DNA of 64,000 nt, taken from Humidesulfovibrio sp964446455. GTDB lineage: Bacteria; Desulfobacterota; Desulfovibrionia; Desulfovibrionales; Desulfovibrionaceae. This document shows positions 49,392 through 58,081 of this stretch, one piece after another. The notes under the pieces were generated by a model. It ran no database searches. It saw only the letters and a program-made list of their open reading frames with translations, and was not told where the DNA came from. The position numbers and the translations under genes are program-made. The stretch is from contig CAYUOW010000001.1 of the NCBI GenBank assembly GCA_964446455.1, positions 46,913-110,912 of the forward strand. The letters are read 5' to 3'. Position 1 is the stretch's first letter, and each line of letters opens with the position of its first letter.

Positions 49392-51746
49392 CTAGCCCCG
49401 GCCGGGCGCCGGTTCGTTGCCTGGGGAGGGGTTCTCCTCCTCCCCGGCGGGCAGGCTTTGCCCCAGCCGGGGGAACAGCAGCACGAAGCGCGCGCCCTGG
49501 CCGGAGCGCGGGCGCACGTGGATGGCTCCGCCGTAATCCTGCATGATGCCATAGCTGATGGACAGCCCCAGCCCCGTGCCCTTGCCCACCTGCTTGGTGG
49601 TGAAGAAGGGCTCGAAGATGCGGGCCATGATCTCCCTTGGAATGCCCGGTCCGGTGTCGGACACCTCGGCCTGCACGCCGCGCCTGCGCGCCCGGGTGCG
49701 CAGGGTGATGCGCCTGTCGTCTCCGGTGCAGGGGGCCTTGGCGCATTTGTCCTCGATGGCGTCGCGCGCGTTCAGGAGCAGGTTCATGAACACCTGCTCC
49801 AGGCGGGCCGGGTCGGCCAGCACGGGCGGCAGCTCCTCGGCCAGGTCGAAGACCACCTCGATGCCGCGCACCTGCAGCTGCTGGCTGAAGAACTCGAACG
49901 CGCGGCGGATGACCTCGTTCACGTCCACGGGCACGGCGTCCTGGGCCGCTGGCTTGCGGCCGAACTCGCGCATGTGGTTGATGATGCGCGTGCTGCGCTC
50001 CACGTTGGATTGGATCTTCTCGGCCAGGGCGCGCAGGGTCGAGGCGTCCACGCTTTCGCCCCGCTCCACCTTGCGCATGAACAGGTTGGACGCCATGGAC
50101 AGGACCGCCAGGGGCTGGTTCAGCTCGTGCGCCACTCCGGTGGCCATCTCGCCCAGGGTGGCCATGCGCGAGGCCTGCACCATCTGCCGCTCGGCCTTGA
50201 TGCGCTCGGTGACATCCGTGGCCGTGGCCAGGATCACCGGCCGGTCGTCGGATTCGGAATGCGCGGCGGTGATGCTGACGAAGAACACGCGGCCGTCCTT
50301 GGTCTGGCTTCTGGCCCGGCCCAGGGTGCGGCCTTCGGCCAGGGCCAGCACGCCGGCCTGGGCGTCCTCCGGCGGGAAGAGTATCGCCGCGCTCTGGCCC
50401 ATGAGCTCGCCCCGGCGGTAGCCGTACAGGCTGGCCGCGCTGCGGTTCAGGTCCAGGATGGTCATGTTCTGCGAGCAGAGCACGAACAGCGCGCTTGGAA
50501 TGTTGTTGAAGATGTCCAGGTACTTGCGCTCGCTCTTGCGCAGCTCTTCCTCCAGGCGCTTGCGGCCCGTGATGTCCAGGCACATCTCCATGGCCGCGGT
50601 GACGCGCCCGTCCTCGTCGTACAGCGGGGCCGTGGTCACGATCCAGTGGGCGCGGGTGCCGTCCTTGTACACGCCCGTCTCCTCGGTGAAGTGCGGCTGG
50701 CCGTCGGCGAAGGTCTTTTCCACCGGGCAGTGCAGGCACTTTTCCGTGCGGCCCTTGTATGCCTCGTAGCAGTAGGCGCCCTTGCGCGCGTGGAACAGGT
50801 CGGCAAAGGTCTGGTTGTAGCGCAGGAGCTTGAAGTCGCGGTCCTGCACGGTGATGATGCAGGGGACCCCTTCGAACAGCTTCTGGTATAGCTGGCGCTG
50901 GTTCACGATCTCCGCGTGCTTGAGGCCGATCTCGCGGCACATGAGGCCGATGGCGTGGCCCAGCTCGCCCAGTTCGTCGCGCTGGGGCACGTCGAGCGCG
51001 CAGTTCATGTCGCCCCTGGCCATGCGCCTGGTCACGCCGATGATGGAGCGGATGGGCCGCTGGATGAGCAGGTAGATGACGGCATAGAGCAGGGCGAACA
51101 CCCCGGCCAGGAACACGCCCAGGCTGAGGGCGTTGGTCTCCACCAGCTGGGCCAGGGTCTCTTCCTGCTTGGTCAGGCTCATGTCGAGCACGAGCACGCC
51201 CAGCACCTTTTCCGAGGGCTTGTGGAAGTGGCAGGAGGCCGTGGCGCAGCCCTCGTCGTTGGCGATGGGGCTGAAGATGGTCAACTGCCGGGCGGCATCG
51301 CCCCCGGCGTCGCCGTCCTCGATGCGCGTGCGCTCCTCCAGCTCCAGGTTGTCCGGCGGCAGGGCCCGGTCGTGGCAGGCCGCGCACTGGAAGCCCTTCA
51401 CCGGCCAGCGCACGCCGATGTCCTCCTCGCGGCTGGCGAACATGGCCATGGCTTCCTTGTTCAGGATGCTGACCCCGCGCACGCCTTCCATGCGGCCCGC
51501 GCGCTCCACGATCTTCTGCAGTTCGCCGCGCTCGTTGCGCATCATGGCGCTTGAGGCGCCGCTCTTGATGGCCTCGCAGATGCGGTCGGCCTCAAGGTCG
51601 GCGTTCTTCTCCGCCAGGTCGCGGAAGCTTTGGGTGTTGAAGCGGAACAGGAACAGCGCCAGGCCCAGGATGAGCGCCATCAGGCAGCCCATGATCTTGG
51701 CCGCCAGGGGCAGGCCGGGTCGGAAACGGTCCTGGCCCCGGTCCAT
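49392..51746 (-). CDS. PAS sensor histidine kinase with periplasmic c-type haem motifs
   Basis: A 784-residue kinase. TM1 (about 13-34) and TM2 (about 206-228) enclose a periplasmic sensor with CAACH (121-125) and C-x4-CH (167-173), both able to attach haem c. HAMP follows (about 230-280), then two PAS domains (the first with CYEAYKGRTEKCLHCPV), a HisKA domain with GVAHELNQPLAVLS, and HATPase (NLLLNARDAIED, GTGLGLSISYG). It probably senses redox potential, oxygen or a small gas at the haem. It starts 4 bp after the receiver-kinase gene, so the two are coupled. Confidence 0.88.
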   Translation of the reverse strand: MDRGQDRFRPGLPLAAKIMGCLMALILGLALFLFRFNTQSFRDLAEKNADLEADRICEAIKSGASSAMMRNERGELQKIVERAGRMEGVRGVSILNKEAMAMFASREEDIGVRWPVKGFQCAACHDRALPPDNLELEERTRIEDGDAGGDAARQLTIFSPIANDEGCATASCHFHKPSEKVLGVLVLDMSLTKQEETLAQLVETNALSLGVFLAGVFALLYAVIYLLIQRPIRSIIGVTRRMARGDMNCALDVPQRDELGELGHAIGLMCREIGLKHAEIVNQRQLYQKLFEGVPCIITVQDRDFKLLRYNQTFADLFHARKGAYCYEAYKGRTEKCLHCPVEKTFADGQPHFTEETGVYKDGTRAHWIVTTAPLYDEDGRVTAAMEMCLDITGRKRLEEELRKSERKYLDIFNNIPSALFVLCSQNMTILDLNRSAASLYGYRRGELMGQSAAILFPPEDAQAGVLALAEGRTLGRARSQTKDGRVFFVSITAAHSESDDRPVILATATDVTERIKAERQMVQASRMATLGEMATGVAHELNQPLAVLSMASNLFMRKVERGESVDASTLRALAEKIQSNVERSTRIINHMREFGRKPAAQDAVPVDVNEVIRRAFEFFSQQLQVRGIEVVFDLAEELPPVLADPARLEQVFMNLLLNARDAIEDKCAKAPCTGDDRRITLRTRARRRGVQAEVSDTGPGIPREIMARIFEPFFTTKQVGKGTGLGLSISYGIMQDYGGAIHVRPRSGQGARFVLLFPRLGQSLPAGEEENPSPGNEPAPGRG

Positions 51747-51750
51747 GGGG

Positions 51751-53916
51751 TTACTCCGGTCCTTGCGTTGTTGCGGCCGCGTCAGCCTGGGCGTGGGCTT
51801 GCTGCTGGCCGTGCTGGTGCAGGACCGGCAGCCAGGCCGTGACGCGCGTGCCCTCGCCCACGGCGGACGCGACTTCGATGCCGCCGTGGTGCTGGGCGAT
51901 GACCTGGCTGGAGATGAACAGGCCGATGCCCGTGCCCTTGCTGCCCTTGGAGGAGAAGAAGAGGGTGAACATCTTCTCGCGCTCCTCGCGGCTCATGCCC
52001 ACGCCGGTGTCGGTCACGGTGAACACCACGCGGGACTGACCATCGCCAGGGCCATCACCGTGTCCCTCGCCGTGCTCCACCGCGCAGCGGAAGGTCAGCT
52101 CGCGCGTACGGCCCGTGGTCTCGCTCAGGCAGGCGTCCACGGCGTTTTCCAGAAAATTCACCAGGGCCGAGGCCAGCGCCGTGTGGTCGGCCTGGAAGTT
52201 GCCCTCGGCCAGGTCGAAGTCCCGCGTGAAGCGGATGTTGTTGGCCGCGGCCTTGGGCTCCACGATCATGGCCAGGTCCTCGGCAAAGGCGCGCACCGGG
52301 TGCTCGGAAATGTCCAGGTCGCGGCTCTTGGCGTAGTAGAGGATGTCCAGCACCATCTTGCGGATGCGCTCCACCCGGTGGCGCACCACCTCCCAGCCGC
52401 TCCTGATCTTGGCCACGTCGCCCTTGTTCAGGCCGGACTCCACGCGGTACATGCCGCCATCGAGCCCCATGACGAGCCCCTTGACCCCGTGGGACATGCT
52501 GCCGAGCATCATGCCGAGCGAACTCAAGTGGTCCTGCAGCTGGCGGATCTGGGTGATGTCCGTGGACACCTCCATGACCTTTTCCACCCGGCCGGCCTCG
52601 TCCAGAAGCGGCGCGGTCCAGATGAGCAGGTTGCGGGCCTGGCCCTGGGCGTCGGTGACCACCGTCTCTGCCTGGTGGCGTTCGCCGTCCTCAAAGGTGG
52701 CCATGATGGGGCAGTCCGGGCAGGGCTCGCTGCTGTGCTTGTAGGCCTCGAAGCAGGGCTGGCCCACGCCCTTGCCCAGCGGGGCGCCGAACTCGCGCAG
52801 GAAGGTCTTGTTGGCCTCCACGATGTTCAGGGTGCGGTCCTGCACGGTGATGGCGCAGGGCACGGCGTCGAAAAGGTCGCGGTAGCGGCGGTGGCTGGCC
52901 ACCAGCTCCGAGTGCAGGCGCTCCACCTCGGTCATGTCCACGGCCACCTCGAGCACCATGGCCGTGCCCTTTTCCCCGCCGTTGATGGGCGTGGTGGAGA
53001 CCAGGGCGTGGAAACGCTGGCCGTCCACGCCGTAGAGCGTCTCGCGGCTCTGGGTGGGCAGGCCGGTCTTCAGGGTCTGGTCCACCGGGCAGCCCAGGCC
53101 GCCGGGGTAGGCGTCGCCGTAGGCCGCGCACGATTCGCGCCCCTCGGGTTCGCCCAGGCGTTCGCGGTAGAGGGCGTTGGCGGTGATGACCCGGCCCTCG
53201 CGGTTGTGGATGGACACGAAGCAGGGCAAGTCGCCGAGGGAGCTGCCGCCCCCGGGCTCGCTGGCCACGAAGCGCATGGCCGAGGACAGGCCCTCCACGA
53301 TCTGCCGGGCGGCCAGCCTGCGCTCCAGCTCCACCAGGCGGGCGCTTTTCTCGGCCACCAGGCGTTCCAGGTTCTGCGTGTGTTCGCGCACCTGGCGCTT
53401 GAGGGCGATGCGCTCCCGCGCCTTGTTCAGGCTGTGCTCAAGCAGGGCGATGTCGATGGGCTTGGTGATGAAATCCGAGGCGCCGAGCTTGAGGCTCTGG
53501 ATGGCCAGCTCCATGTCCGCGTGGCCGGAGATCATGACCACTTCGGTGTCGGGCAGGTGGCTCTTGATGGCGGCCAAAAGTCCGATGCCGTCGAGCCCGG
53601 GCATCTTGATGTCCGTGAGCACGATGGGCGCTTCCACGGTGCGGAAAAGCGCCAGGGCCTTTTCGCCGTCCGCCGCGGTGAGCACCGCGAAGCCCAGGTC
53701 CTCCAGCAGCATGGACAAGAGCTCGCGGATGTCCGCCTCGTCGTCCACGAGCAGGATGGTCTCGCGGCCCGGTTCCCTGATGTGTTCCCGGACGTGTTCC
53801 CGGCCCTGTTCCAGGAAGGGTGCGTGGGCGTGCGCTGCGGACATGGCTGCGGGCATGGCGGTGGTGGTGGCGCTGGCGGGCGGGGAGGGCGGCGGAAAAA
53901 TGGGGGGAGGGAACAC
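51751..53916 (-). CDS. Receiver-PAS-PAS-histidine kinase hybrid
   Basis: A 721-residue cytosolic signalling protein. A Pro/Ala-rich N-terminus with REHVREHIREPGRE repeats leads into a receiver domain (about 52-170, phosphoacceptor D102 in LTDIKMPG). A coiled coil and two PAS domains follow (the second with CFEAYKHSSEPCPDCPI), then a kinase core with GSMSHGVKGLVMGLDGG and HATPase with GIGLFISSQVIAQHHGG. GTG at 53916 with GGAGGG upstream is the chosen start; internal ATGs are alternatives. Middle gene of a three-gene phosphorelay without any DNA-binding output domain. Confidence 0.85.
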   Translation of the reverse strand: MFPPPIFPPPSPPASATTTAMPAAMSAAHAHAPFLEQGREHVREHIREPGRETILLVDDEADIRELLSMLLEDLGFAVLTAADGEKALALFRTVEAPIVLTDIKMPGLDGIGLLAAIKSHLPDTEVVMISGHADMELAIQSLKLGASDFITKPIDIALLEHSLNKARERIALKRQVREHTQNLERLVAEKSARLVELERRLAARQIVEGLSSAMRFVASEPGGGSSLGDLPCFVSIHNREGRVITANALYRERLGEPEGRESCAAYGDAYPGGLGCPVDQTLKTGLPTQSRETLYGVDGQRFHALVSTTPINGGEKGTAMVLEVAVDMTEVERLHSELVASHRRYRDLFDAVPCAITVQDRTLNIVEANKTFLREFGAPLGKGVGQPCFEAYKHSSEPCPDCPIMATFEDGERHQAETVVTDAQGQARNLLIWTAPLLDEAGRVEKVMEVSTDITQIRQLQDHLSSLGMMLGSMSHGVKGLVMGLDGGMYRVESGLNKGDVAKIRSGWEVVRHRVERIRKMVLDILYYAKSRDLDISEHPVRAFAEDLAMIVEPKAAANNIRFTRDFDLAEGNFQADHTALASALVNFLENAVDACLSETTGRTRELTFRCAVEHGEGHGDGPGDGQSRVVFTVTDTGVGMSREEREKMFTLFFSSKGSKGTGIGLFISSQVIAQHHGGIEVASAVGEGTRVTAWLPVLHQHGQQQAHAQADAAATTQGPE

Positions 53917-53946
53917 GGCCTGCCCTCCCGCCCGCCGGGGCGCTTT

Positions 53947-54300
53947 CTACTTCAGCATGGTTCCGACGAGGGACAGGAGCGCGGCGGGCTCCACCGGCTT
54001 CTGCAGCACGGGGATGTCCTTGCTGAGCGCGGGCGGACGCGGGCCCACGCCGCTGATGACGATGACCGGCGTGTGCTTCAGGGATTCTTCCTTGCGCATG
54101 CCGATGTAGAACATGGTGCCGGCCTTTTCGGGCATGTCCATGTCGAGCGTGATGAGGTCGGGCTTGTAGGCCGCGATCTTCTGCAGGGCCTCGGCTCCGT
54201 TGTAGGCCTTCTCGGTGGTGAAGCCGTTGTCCGTGAAGATTTCGTCCAGGAAGTCGACCACGGCGGGATCATCGTCCACGATAAGGATCTTCTTGCTCAT
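53947..54300 (-). CDS. Single-domain response regulator (CheY-like)
   Basis: A 117-residue receiver alone. Acid pocket VDDD (8-11), phosphoacceptor Asp in LITLDMDMPEKAG (about 53), Thr/Ser switch in VIVISGVG, and the conserved Lys in VLQKPVEP. No output domain. It heads the operon with the receiver-kinase and the haem kinase and likely shuttles phosphate between them or to a target elsewhere. Confidence 0.9.
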   Translation of the reverse strand: MSKKILIVDDDPAVVDFLDEIFTDNGFTTEKAYNGAEALQKIAAYKPDLITLDMDMPEKAGTMFYIGMRKEESLKHTPVIVISGVGPRPPALSKDIPVLQKPVEPAALLSLVGTMLK

Positions 54301-54424
54301 GGCTGCCTCCTGCCGCGTGTTGCGGCGGGTGGGGGTTATGCGCGGCCCGGCTCCTTCCTACAGAGTTGGGAGGTGGGCCGCCGGGCCCTTGAAAAAGGGG
54401 CCGGGCCGCGCGCGGTGGCTCTGC

Positions 54425-54464
54425 GCCGGAGGCGGTGTCGGACGCCTCCGGCCTGGTCTTTTTT
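54425..54464. terminator. Hairpin with T-run after the DUF1641 gene
   Basis: GCCGGAGGCG/CGCCTCCGGC, 8-base loop, followed on the + strand by TCTTTTTTCT. It lies 13 bp after the DUF1641 stop, but the T-run points the opposite way to that gene, so its use as terminator for the minus-strand operon is uncertain. Confidence 0.45.
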
Positions 54465-55115
54465 CTAATCCTTCAGCTTGCCGAGGCTCTTGGTGAACTC
54501 GAGCATGACGCCGAGACCCTTGCGGGCTTCCTTGCTGCTCATGCCGGCCACCAGGCCAAGGGGACCGCACTCCTTGCAGGAGTTCAGGTCCACGTCGCCC
54601 ATCATGTCGGCCAGCTTTTCCAGCATCTCGCGCGCCTGCGGCGTGCTGAGCTTCTTGATCAGCCCCAGCATGGAGACGAAGCCGTCGCCCATGACCTCGA
54701 TGTCCTCGGGCGTGTAGGCCCGGGCCATCTTGCCACGCACTTCGACCATGGCCTTGTACATGCGGAACACGCCCTTCTGCTCCATCCCGTCCAGGAACTC
54801 GATGCCCTTGGGCACGGCCGAGTGCAGCAGGGGCTCGATGGTGCCCCAGAGGTCGATGATGTTTTCCAGCTGCTCCAGCACGTAGGTGATGTTCTTGATG
54901 CTGCGCATGAGGCGCTTGAGCAGCGCGAACACGTCTTCCAGCTGGAAGCCCTGCTCCACGTCGCCGAATTCCTTCATCAGGGTCTTGAAGGCGTCGTGCA
55001 AGATGGGCGTCAAATCGTGCTTCAGTTCCTGCCAACCCTGGGAGGCGTCGACCAGCTGCTTCAGCTGCGCCTCCATGCCCTCCAAGCGTTTGAGAACCAG
55101 TTCTTCCTGACTCAT
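54465..55115 (-). CDS. DUF1641 family protein
   Basis: A 216-residue helical protein of the DUF1641 family, regularly encoded next to sulfide:quinone oxidoreductase-like flavoproteins. It contains LMRSIKNITYVLEQLENIID and a C-terminal CKECGPLGLVAGMSSKEARK with two cysteines. Role unknown; probably an accessory or membrane-associated partner of the flavoprotein. ATG at 55115 with AGGAGAG upstream; it starts 16 bp after the flavoprotein gene. Confidence 0.87.
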   Translation of the reverse strand: MSQEELVLKRLEGMEAQLKQLVDASQGWQELKHDLTPILHDAFKTLMKEFGDVEQGFQLEDVFALLKRLMRSIKNITYVLEQLENIIDLWGTIEPLLHSAVPKGIEFLDGMEQKGVFRMYKAMVEVRGKMARAYTPEDIEVMGDGFVSMLGLIKKLSTPQAREMLEKLADMMGDVDLNSCKECGPLGLVAGMSSKEARKGLGVMLEFTKSLGKLKD

Positions 55116-55131
55116 GGTGCTCTCCTGCATA

Positions 55132-56370
55132 TTAGGCGTTGGTCAGCTGGTGGCGCATCTTGCCAGCCATGAACATCTGGGATTCCAGCGGCAGCTCGTG
55201 GCCCTTCAGCATCAGGTTGAAGTACACCCACTTGAACATCATCTTGCCCCAGTAGTTGAAGTGGCTTTCGCCCAGGAGCGAGAAGGGTCCGAGGCCGGGG
55301 AAGGGGTACTTACCTTCGAGGGGCTCGACCTTGTAGTTGAAGTCGATGAGGAAGGCCTGCTCGTAGCCGGACACGATGAAGCAGGTGCTGTGGCCGTCGA
55401 AGTCCGGGCGGGGCTCTTCGCCGTCGATCTCGCGCAGGAGGTTGGCGCAGACGATGTCGGCCTGGTAGTGGGCCACGCTGCCGGCCTTGGAGGTGGGGCA
55501 GTTGGTGGCGTCGCCGATGACGTAGCAGTTCTCGATGTTCTTGGCCTTCAGGGTGTGCTTGTCGGTATCGACGTAGCCCATGGCGTCGCCCAGGTCGGAG
55601 TCGATGATGATCTGGGAGCCGAAGTTGGGCGGAATGGACACGAGCAGATCGTAGTCCACGGTCTCGCCCTTCACGGACTCAATGGTCTTGTCGCCCACGT
55701 TGACGGCGGCGATCTCGAAGTTCGGGACGATCTTGATGTTCTTCTGCTCGCAGATCTTGTTCAGCACGCTGGCGGCCACGGGCTTGGTGAAGGCGCCGGT
55801 GAGCGGGGTCACGAGCTCGATCTCGATGTCCTTGCGCACGCCGTTGACGGTGAAGAACCAGTCGGCCAGGTACACGAACTCCAGCGGGGCCACCGGGCAC
55901 TTGATGGGCATTTCGGCGATGTTCAGCACCACCTTGCCCTTCTTGTAGTATTTCAGCTTCTTCTGCAGGGCCAGGGCGCCGTCGGGGGTGTAGAAGTCGT
56001 GGATGTTGCCGCGCCAGTCGTCCATCATGCCTTCGATCTCATCGGGCATGATGCGGCAGCCGGTGCCGATGACCAGCCAGTCGTAGTCGTACGCGCCGTT
56101 CTCGGTGGTCACGAGCTTCTTGCTGGGGTCGATGTTGGTGATGGTGTCCTGCACGAAGGTCACGCCCTCGGGGATGAAGTCCTTCTTGGGCTTCATGCAG
56201 TCGTCCATGGAGTAGACGCCGAAGGGCACGAACAGCCACCCCGCCTGGTAGTGATGCTTCCAGTCGCGGTCGATGACCGTGATCTTCCAGTCTTCGCCAA
56301 GGGATTTGGCCATCTTGGCGGCCACGATGGTGCCGCCGGCGCCGGAACCGAGAATGAGCAGTTTCTTCAT
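55132..56370 (-). CDS. Sulfide:quinone oxidoreductase-like FAD protein
   Basis: A 412-residue FAD-dependent pyridine nucleotide-disulfide family enzyme. The FAD loop is GSGAGGTIVA (8-17), the second FAD motif YVIGDATNCPTSKAGS (283-298). Cysteines at 58, 105, 158 and 291 include the pair usable for sulfide oxidation chemistry. C-terminal aromatic/hydrophobic helices (FNYWGKMMFKWVYFNLML) could bind the membrane. It would oxidise sulfide or another sulfur species and reduce quinone; in a sulfate reducer it may instead act in reverse or in sulfide tolerance. Operon with DUF1641, behind an Rrf2 gene. Confidence 0.85.
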   Translation of the reverse strand: MKKLLILGSGAGGTIVAAKMAKSLGEDWKITVIDRDWKHHYQAGWLFVPFGVYSMDDCMKPKKDFIPEGVTFVQDTITNIDPSKKLVTTENGAYDYDWLVIGTGCRIMPDEIEGMMDDWRGNIHDFYTPDGALALQKKLKYYKKGKVVLNIAEMPIKCPVAPLEFVYLADWFFTVNGVRKDIEIELVTPLTGAFTKPVAASVLNKICEQKNIKIVPNFEIAAVNVGDKTIESVKGETVDYDLLVSIPPNFGSQIIIDSDLGDAMGYVDTDKHTLKAKNIENCYVIGDATNCPTSKAGSVAHYQADIVCANLLREIDGEEPRPDFDGHSTCFIVSGYEQAFLIDFNYKVEPLEGKYPFPGLGPFSLLGESHFNYWGKMMFKWVYFNLMLKGHELPLESQMFMAGKMRHQLTNA

Positions 56371-56427
56371 GATCTTCTCCTTTAGGGGTGCATGGAAATT
56401 TGAAGCGTCCAATGAAGCATGCTGGGG

Positions 56428-57015
56428 TCAAACAAGGCGGGGCCGCCCGGTTGGGCGCGGGGCGGGCAGCCCGCTCCCCGGTTTCCTCCGTCTGGCGAGG
56501 CGGCCGCGGCCTTTGGCCTGGACCGGCTCGTCGAGTTTTTCAGGCGCCAGCTCGGCGCGGGCCGCGCGCGCGGCGCGGTCGGTTCTGGCCTTGCGGCTGG
56601 GGCAGGTGTCTGCGGGGCCGTTCATGAAGTCGGCCAGGGTGGTGGCGCGGAACTTCTTCTCCATGTGCCGGGAGATGTCGATCCACACGCTGCCGGTGGG
56701 GCAGCCCTCCATGAGCAGGCAGTCGGCGTCGGATTCGCAGCACTGGGGCTTGAACACCGCGCCCTCCATGGTGGTCAGCACGTCGGCCAGGGTGATCTGG
56801 TCCGGCCTGCGGCCAAGGACGTAGCCGCCGGTTGCGCCGCGCACGCTCTTGATGAGCCCGGTGCTCTTGAGGGGGCGGATGATCTTCTCCAGAAGCTTGA
56901 TGGAGATGCCGATGGTCACCGAGAGCACGGAGGCGCGCATGGGCGTCTCGACGCCGTGGTGCGCCAGTTCGAGGAGGATGCGCGTGGCGTGGCAGGTGCG
57001 CGCTGTTGGTTTCAT
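56428..57015 (-). CDS. Rrf2 family regulator with iron-sulfur cysteines and basic C-terminal tail
   Basis: A 195-residue Rrf2/IscR-type regulator. Winged helix ISIKLLEKIIRPLKSTGLI and wing VRGATGGYVLGR are clear. Cysteines 92, 93, 99 and 105 (QCCESDADCLLMEGC) can hold an Fe-S cluster, so it may sense sulfide, nitric oxide or redox state. The last 55 residues are an Arg/Ala/Pro-rich tail not seen in typical members. It starts 57 bp before the SQR-like gene on the same strand and probably controls it; the AT-rich operator region is at 57060-57225. Confidence 0.87.
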   Translation of the reverse strand: MKPTARTCHATRILLELAHHGVETPMRASVLSVTIGISIKLLEKIIRPLKSTGLIKSVRGATGGYVLGRRPDQITLADVLTTMEGAVFKPQCCESDADCLLMEGCPTGSVWIDISRHMEKKFRATTLADFMNGPADTCPSRKARTDRAARAARAELAPEKLDEPVQAKGRGRLARRRKPGSGLPAPRPTGRPRLV

Positions 57016-57081
57016 GCCTCTCCCGTTTGTGTTCGCCCTGCCAGGCGGGAATTCGGCCCGCAGGGGTGACTTGAGTTTTTC

Positions 57082-57136
57082 AATCGCGATTCTTGCAATA
57101 GCAATAAAATTAATAGCGATAGAATCAATCACGATT
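57082..57136. promoter_or_regulatory. AT-rich control region with two AATCRCGATT palindromes
   Basis: AATCGCGATT at 57082-57091 and AATCACGATT at 57127-57136, 45 bp apart, in an AT-rich stretch just upstream of the first Rrf2 gene, with more AATAGC-like repeats between. Candidate operator for an Rrf2 regulator. Confidence 0.45.
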
Positions 57137-57188
57137 AGACGAGTCGGGAATAAACAGAATGGCCCCCCTGCGTCAAGGGAATTGTGAA

Positions 57189-57222
57189 AAATAGCGCAAT
57201 TAAAATTTTAACAGCGCTATTT
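57189..57222. repeat. Inverted repeat AAATAGCGC/GCGCTATTT
   Basis: A perfect 9-bp dyad with 16 AT-rich bases between the arms, between the two Rrf2 genes. It could be an operator or, read on the minus strand, a second terminator. Confidence 0.5.
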
Positions 57223-57262
57223 CAGCATGTTGAGCGAATTCCCCCTGGGGGTTTCGGCATAG

Positions 57263-57290
57263 AAAAAATATCCCGGCTGAGTGCCGGGAT
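57263..57290 (-). terminator. Terminator of the second Rrf2 gene
   Basis: On the minus strand ATCCCGGC pairs with GCCGGGAT around ACTCA and runs into ATTTTTT, 52 bp after the stop. Confidence 0.8.
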
Positions 57291-57342
57291 TTGAGGAGAG
57301 GGGACTTGGACAGGGGGGTGACGGCCCGGTCGGGCGGTCGTG

Positions 57343-57777
57343 CTAGCAGGCGCAGCCGTGGGAGTGGTTCATTATCTCGTCGTCCTGCAGGTCGCGGATG
57401 GTGATGCCTTCAAGCTCGGCCTCCATGACCTGGGTGACGCGGATCCAGGCGCGGTGGCTGCGGCAGTTGTCGGAGCGGTGGCAGGTCTTGGGGTTCTCGC
57501 AGCACTGGGTCAGGCAGAGGTTGCCCTCGATGATGCGGATGATGCGCGCCAGGCTGATGTCCTCCGGCTTTTCGGAGAGCACGTAGCCGCCGGCCGCGCC
57601 CCGGGTGCTCTGCACCAGGTTGGCCTTCTTGAGGGGCTTCAGGATCTGCTCGATGAAGCGCACGGAAACGCCCGTGCGTTCCGAGATGTCTGCGGTGCGC
57701 ACCGGCCCGTGCTCATCGTGGATGGCCAGGTCGAGGAGGATACGCACGGCGTAGCGCGCTTTGGCGGAGAGTTTCAT
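57343..57777 (-). CDS. Rrf2 family regulator with iron-sulfur cysteines
   Basis: A 144-residue Rrf2/IscR-type regulator. Helix-turn-helix GVSVRFIEQILKPLKKANLV, wing STRGAAGGYVLSEKP, and cysteines 88, 92, 93, 99 and 105 (QCCENPKTCHRSDNC). It ends HSHGCAC, adding two more cysteines. Closely related in layout to the regulator downstream. It is monocistronic with its own terminator. Likely senses an Fe-S or sulfur signal. Confidence 0.9.
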   Translation of the reverse strand: MKLSAKARYAVRILLDLAIHDEHGPVRTADISERTGVSVRFIEQILKPLKKANLVQSTRGAAGGYVLSEKPEDISLARIIRIIEGNLCLTQCCENPKTCHRSDNCRSHRAWIRVTQVMEAELEGITIRDLQDDEIMNHSHGCAC

Positions 57778-58081
57778 GGGCCTCGTTTGCTCTGGTTGTC
57801 TGGCGTGGCCGCCCGGTTGGCTTGTGCCTTCCCTTTGTGGATATATGCCACATGGGTCATGTTTTGGCAATGCTGCGGTTTTTTTGTGCCAGGGGGCTGT
57901 GGGGCGCGGGGCTCGGCAGCTCGCCTCGCGGAAGCGAAGATTACGTATATTTGCCGGCTTCACTACGCCACAGTGCTAGCTGGCTGGACTTACGCAGTTT
58001 TTTTGAGTAGGGCTGGGACTTCCCATTCTTTTTGCGGGGTAGGCCGTCCGGAGCCCAGATTCCGGCGCGGTGAGGGGGCGC
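57778..58081. other. Divergent intergenic region between Rrf2 and the EAL protein
   Basis: About 300 bases without a gene. A weak minus-strand promoter may use TTGCCA (57870-57865) and CATATA (57847-57842), 17 apart, with ACATGGGTCATGT between as possible operator. No convincing promoter was found for the + strand gene. Confidence 0.35.
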
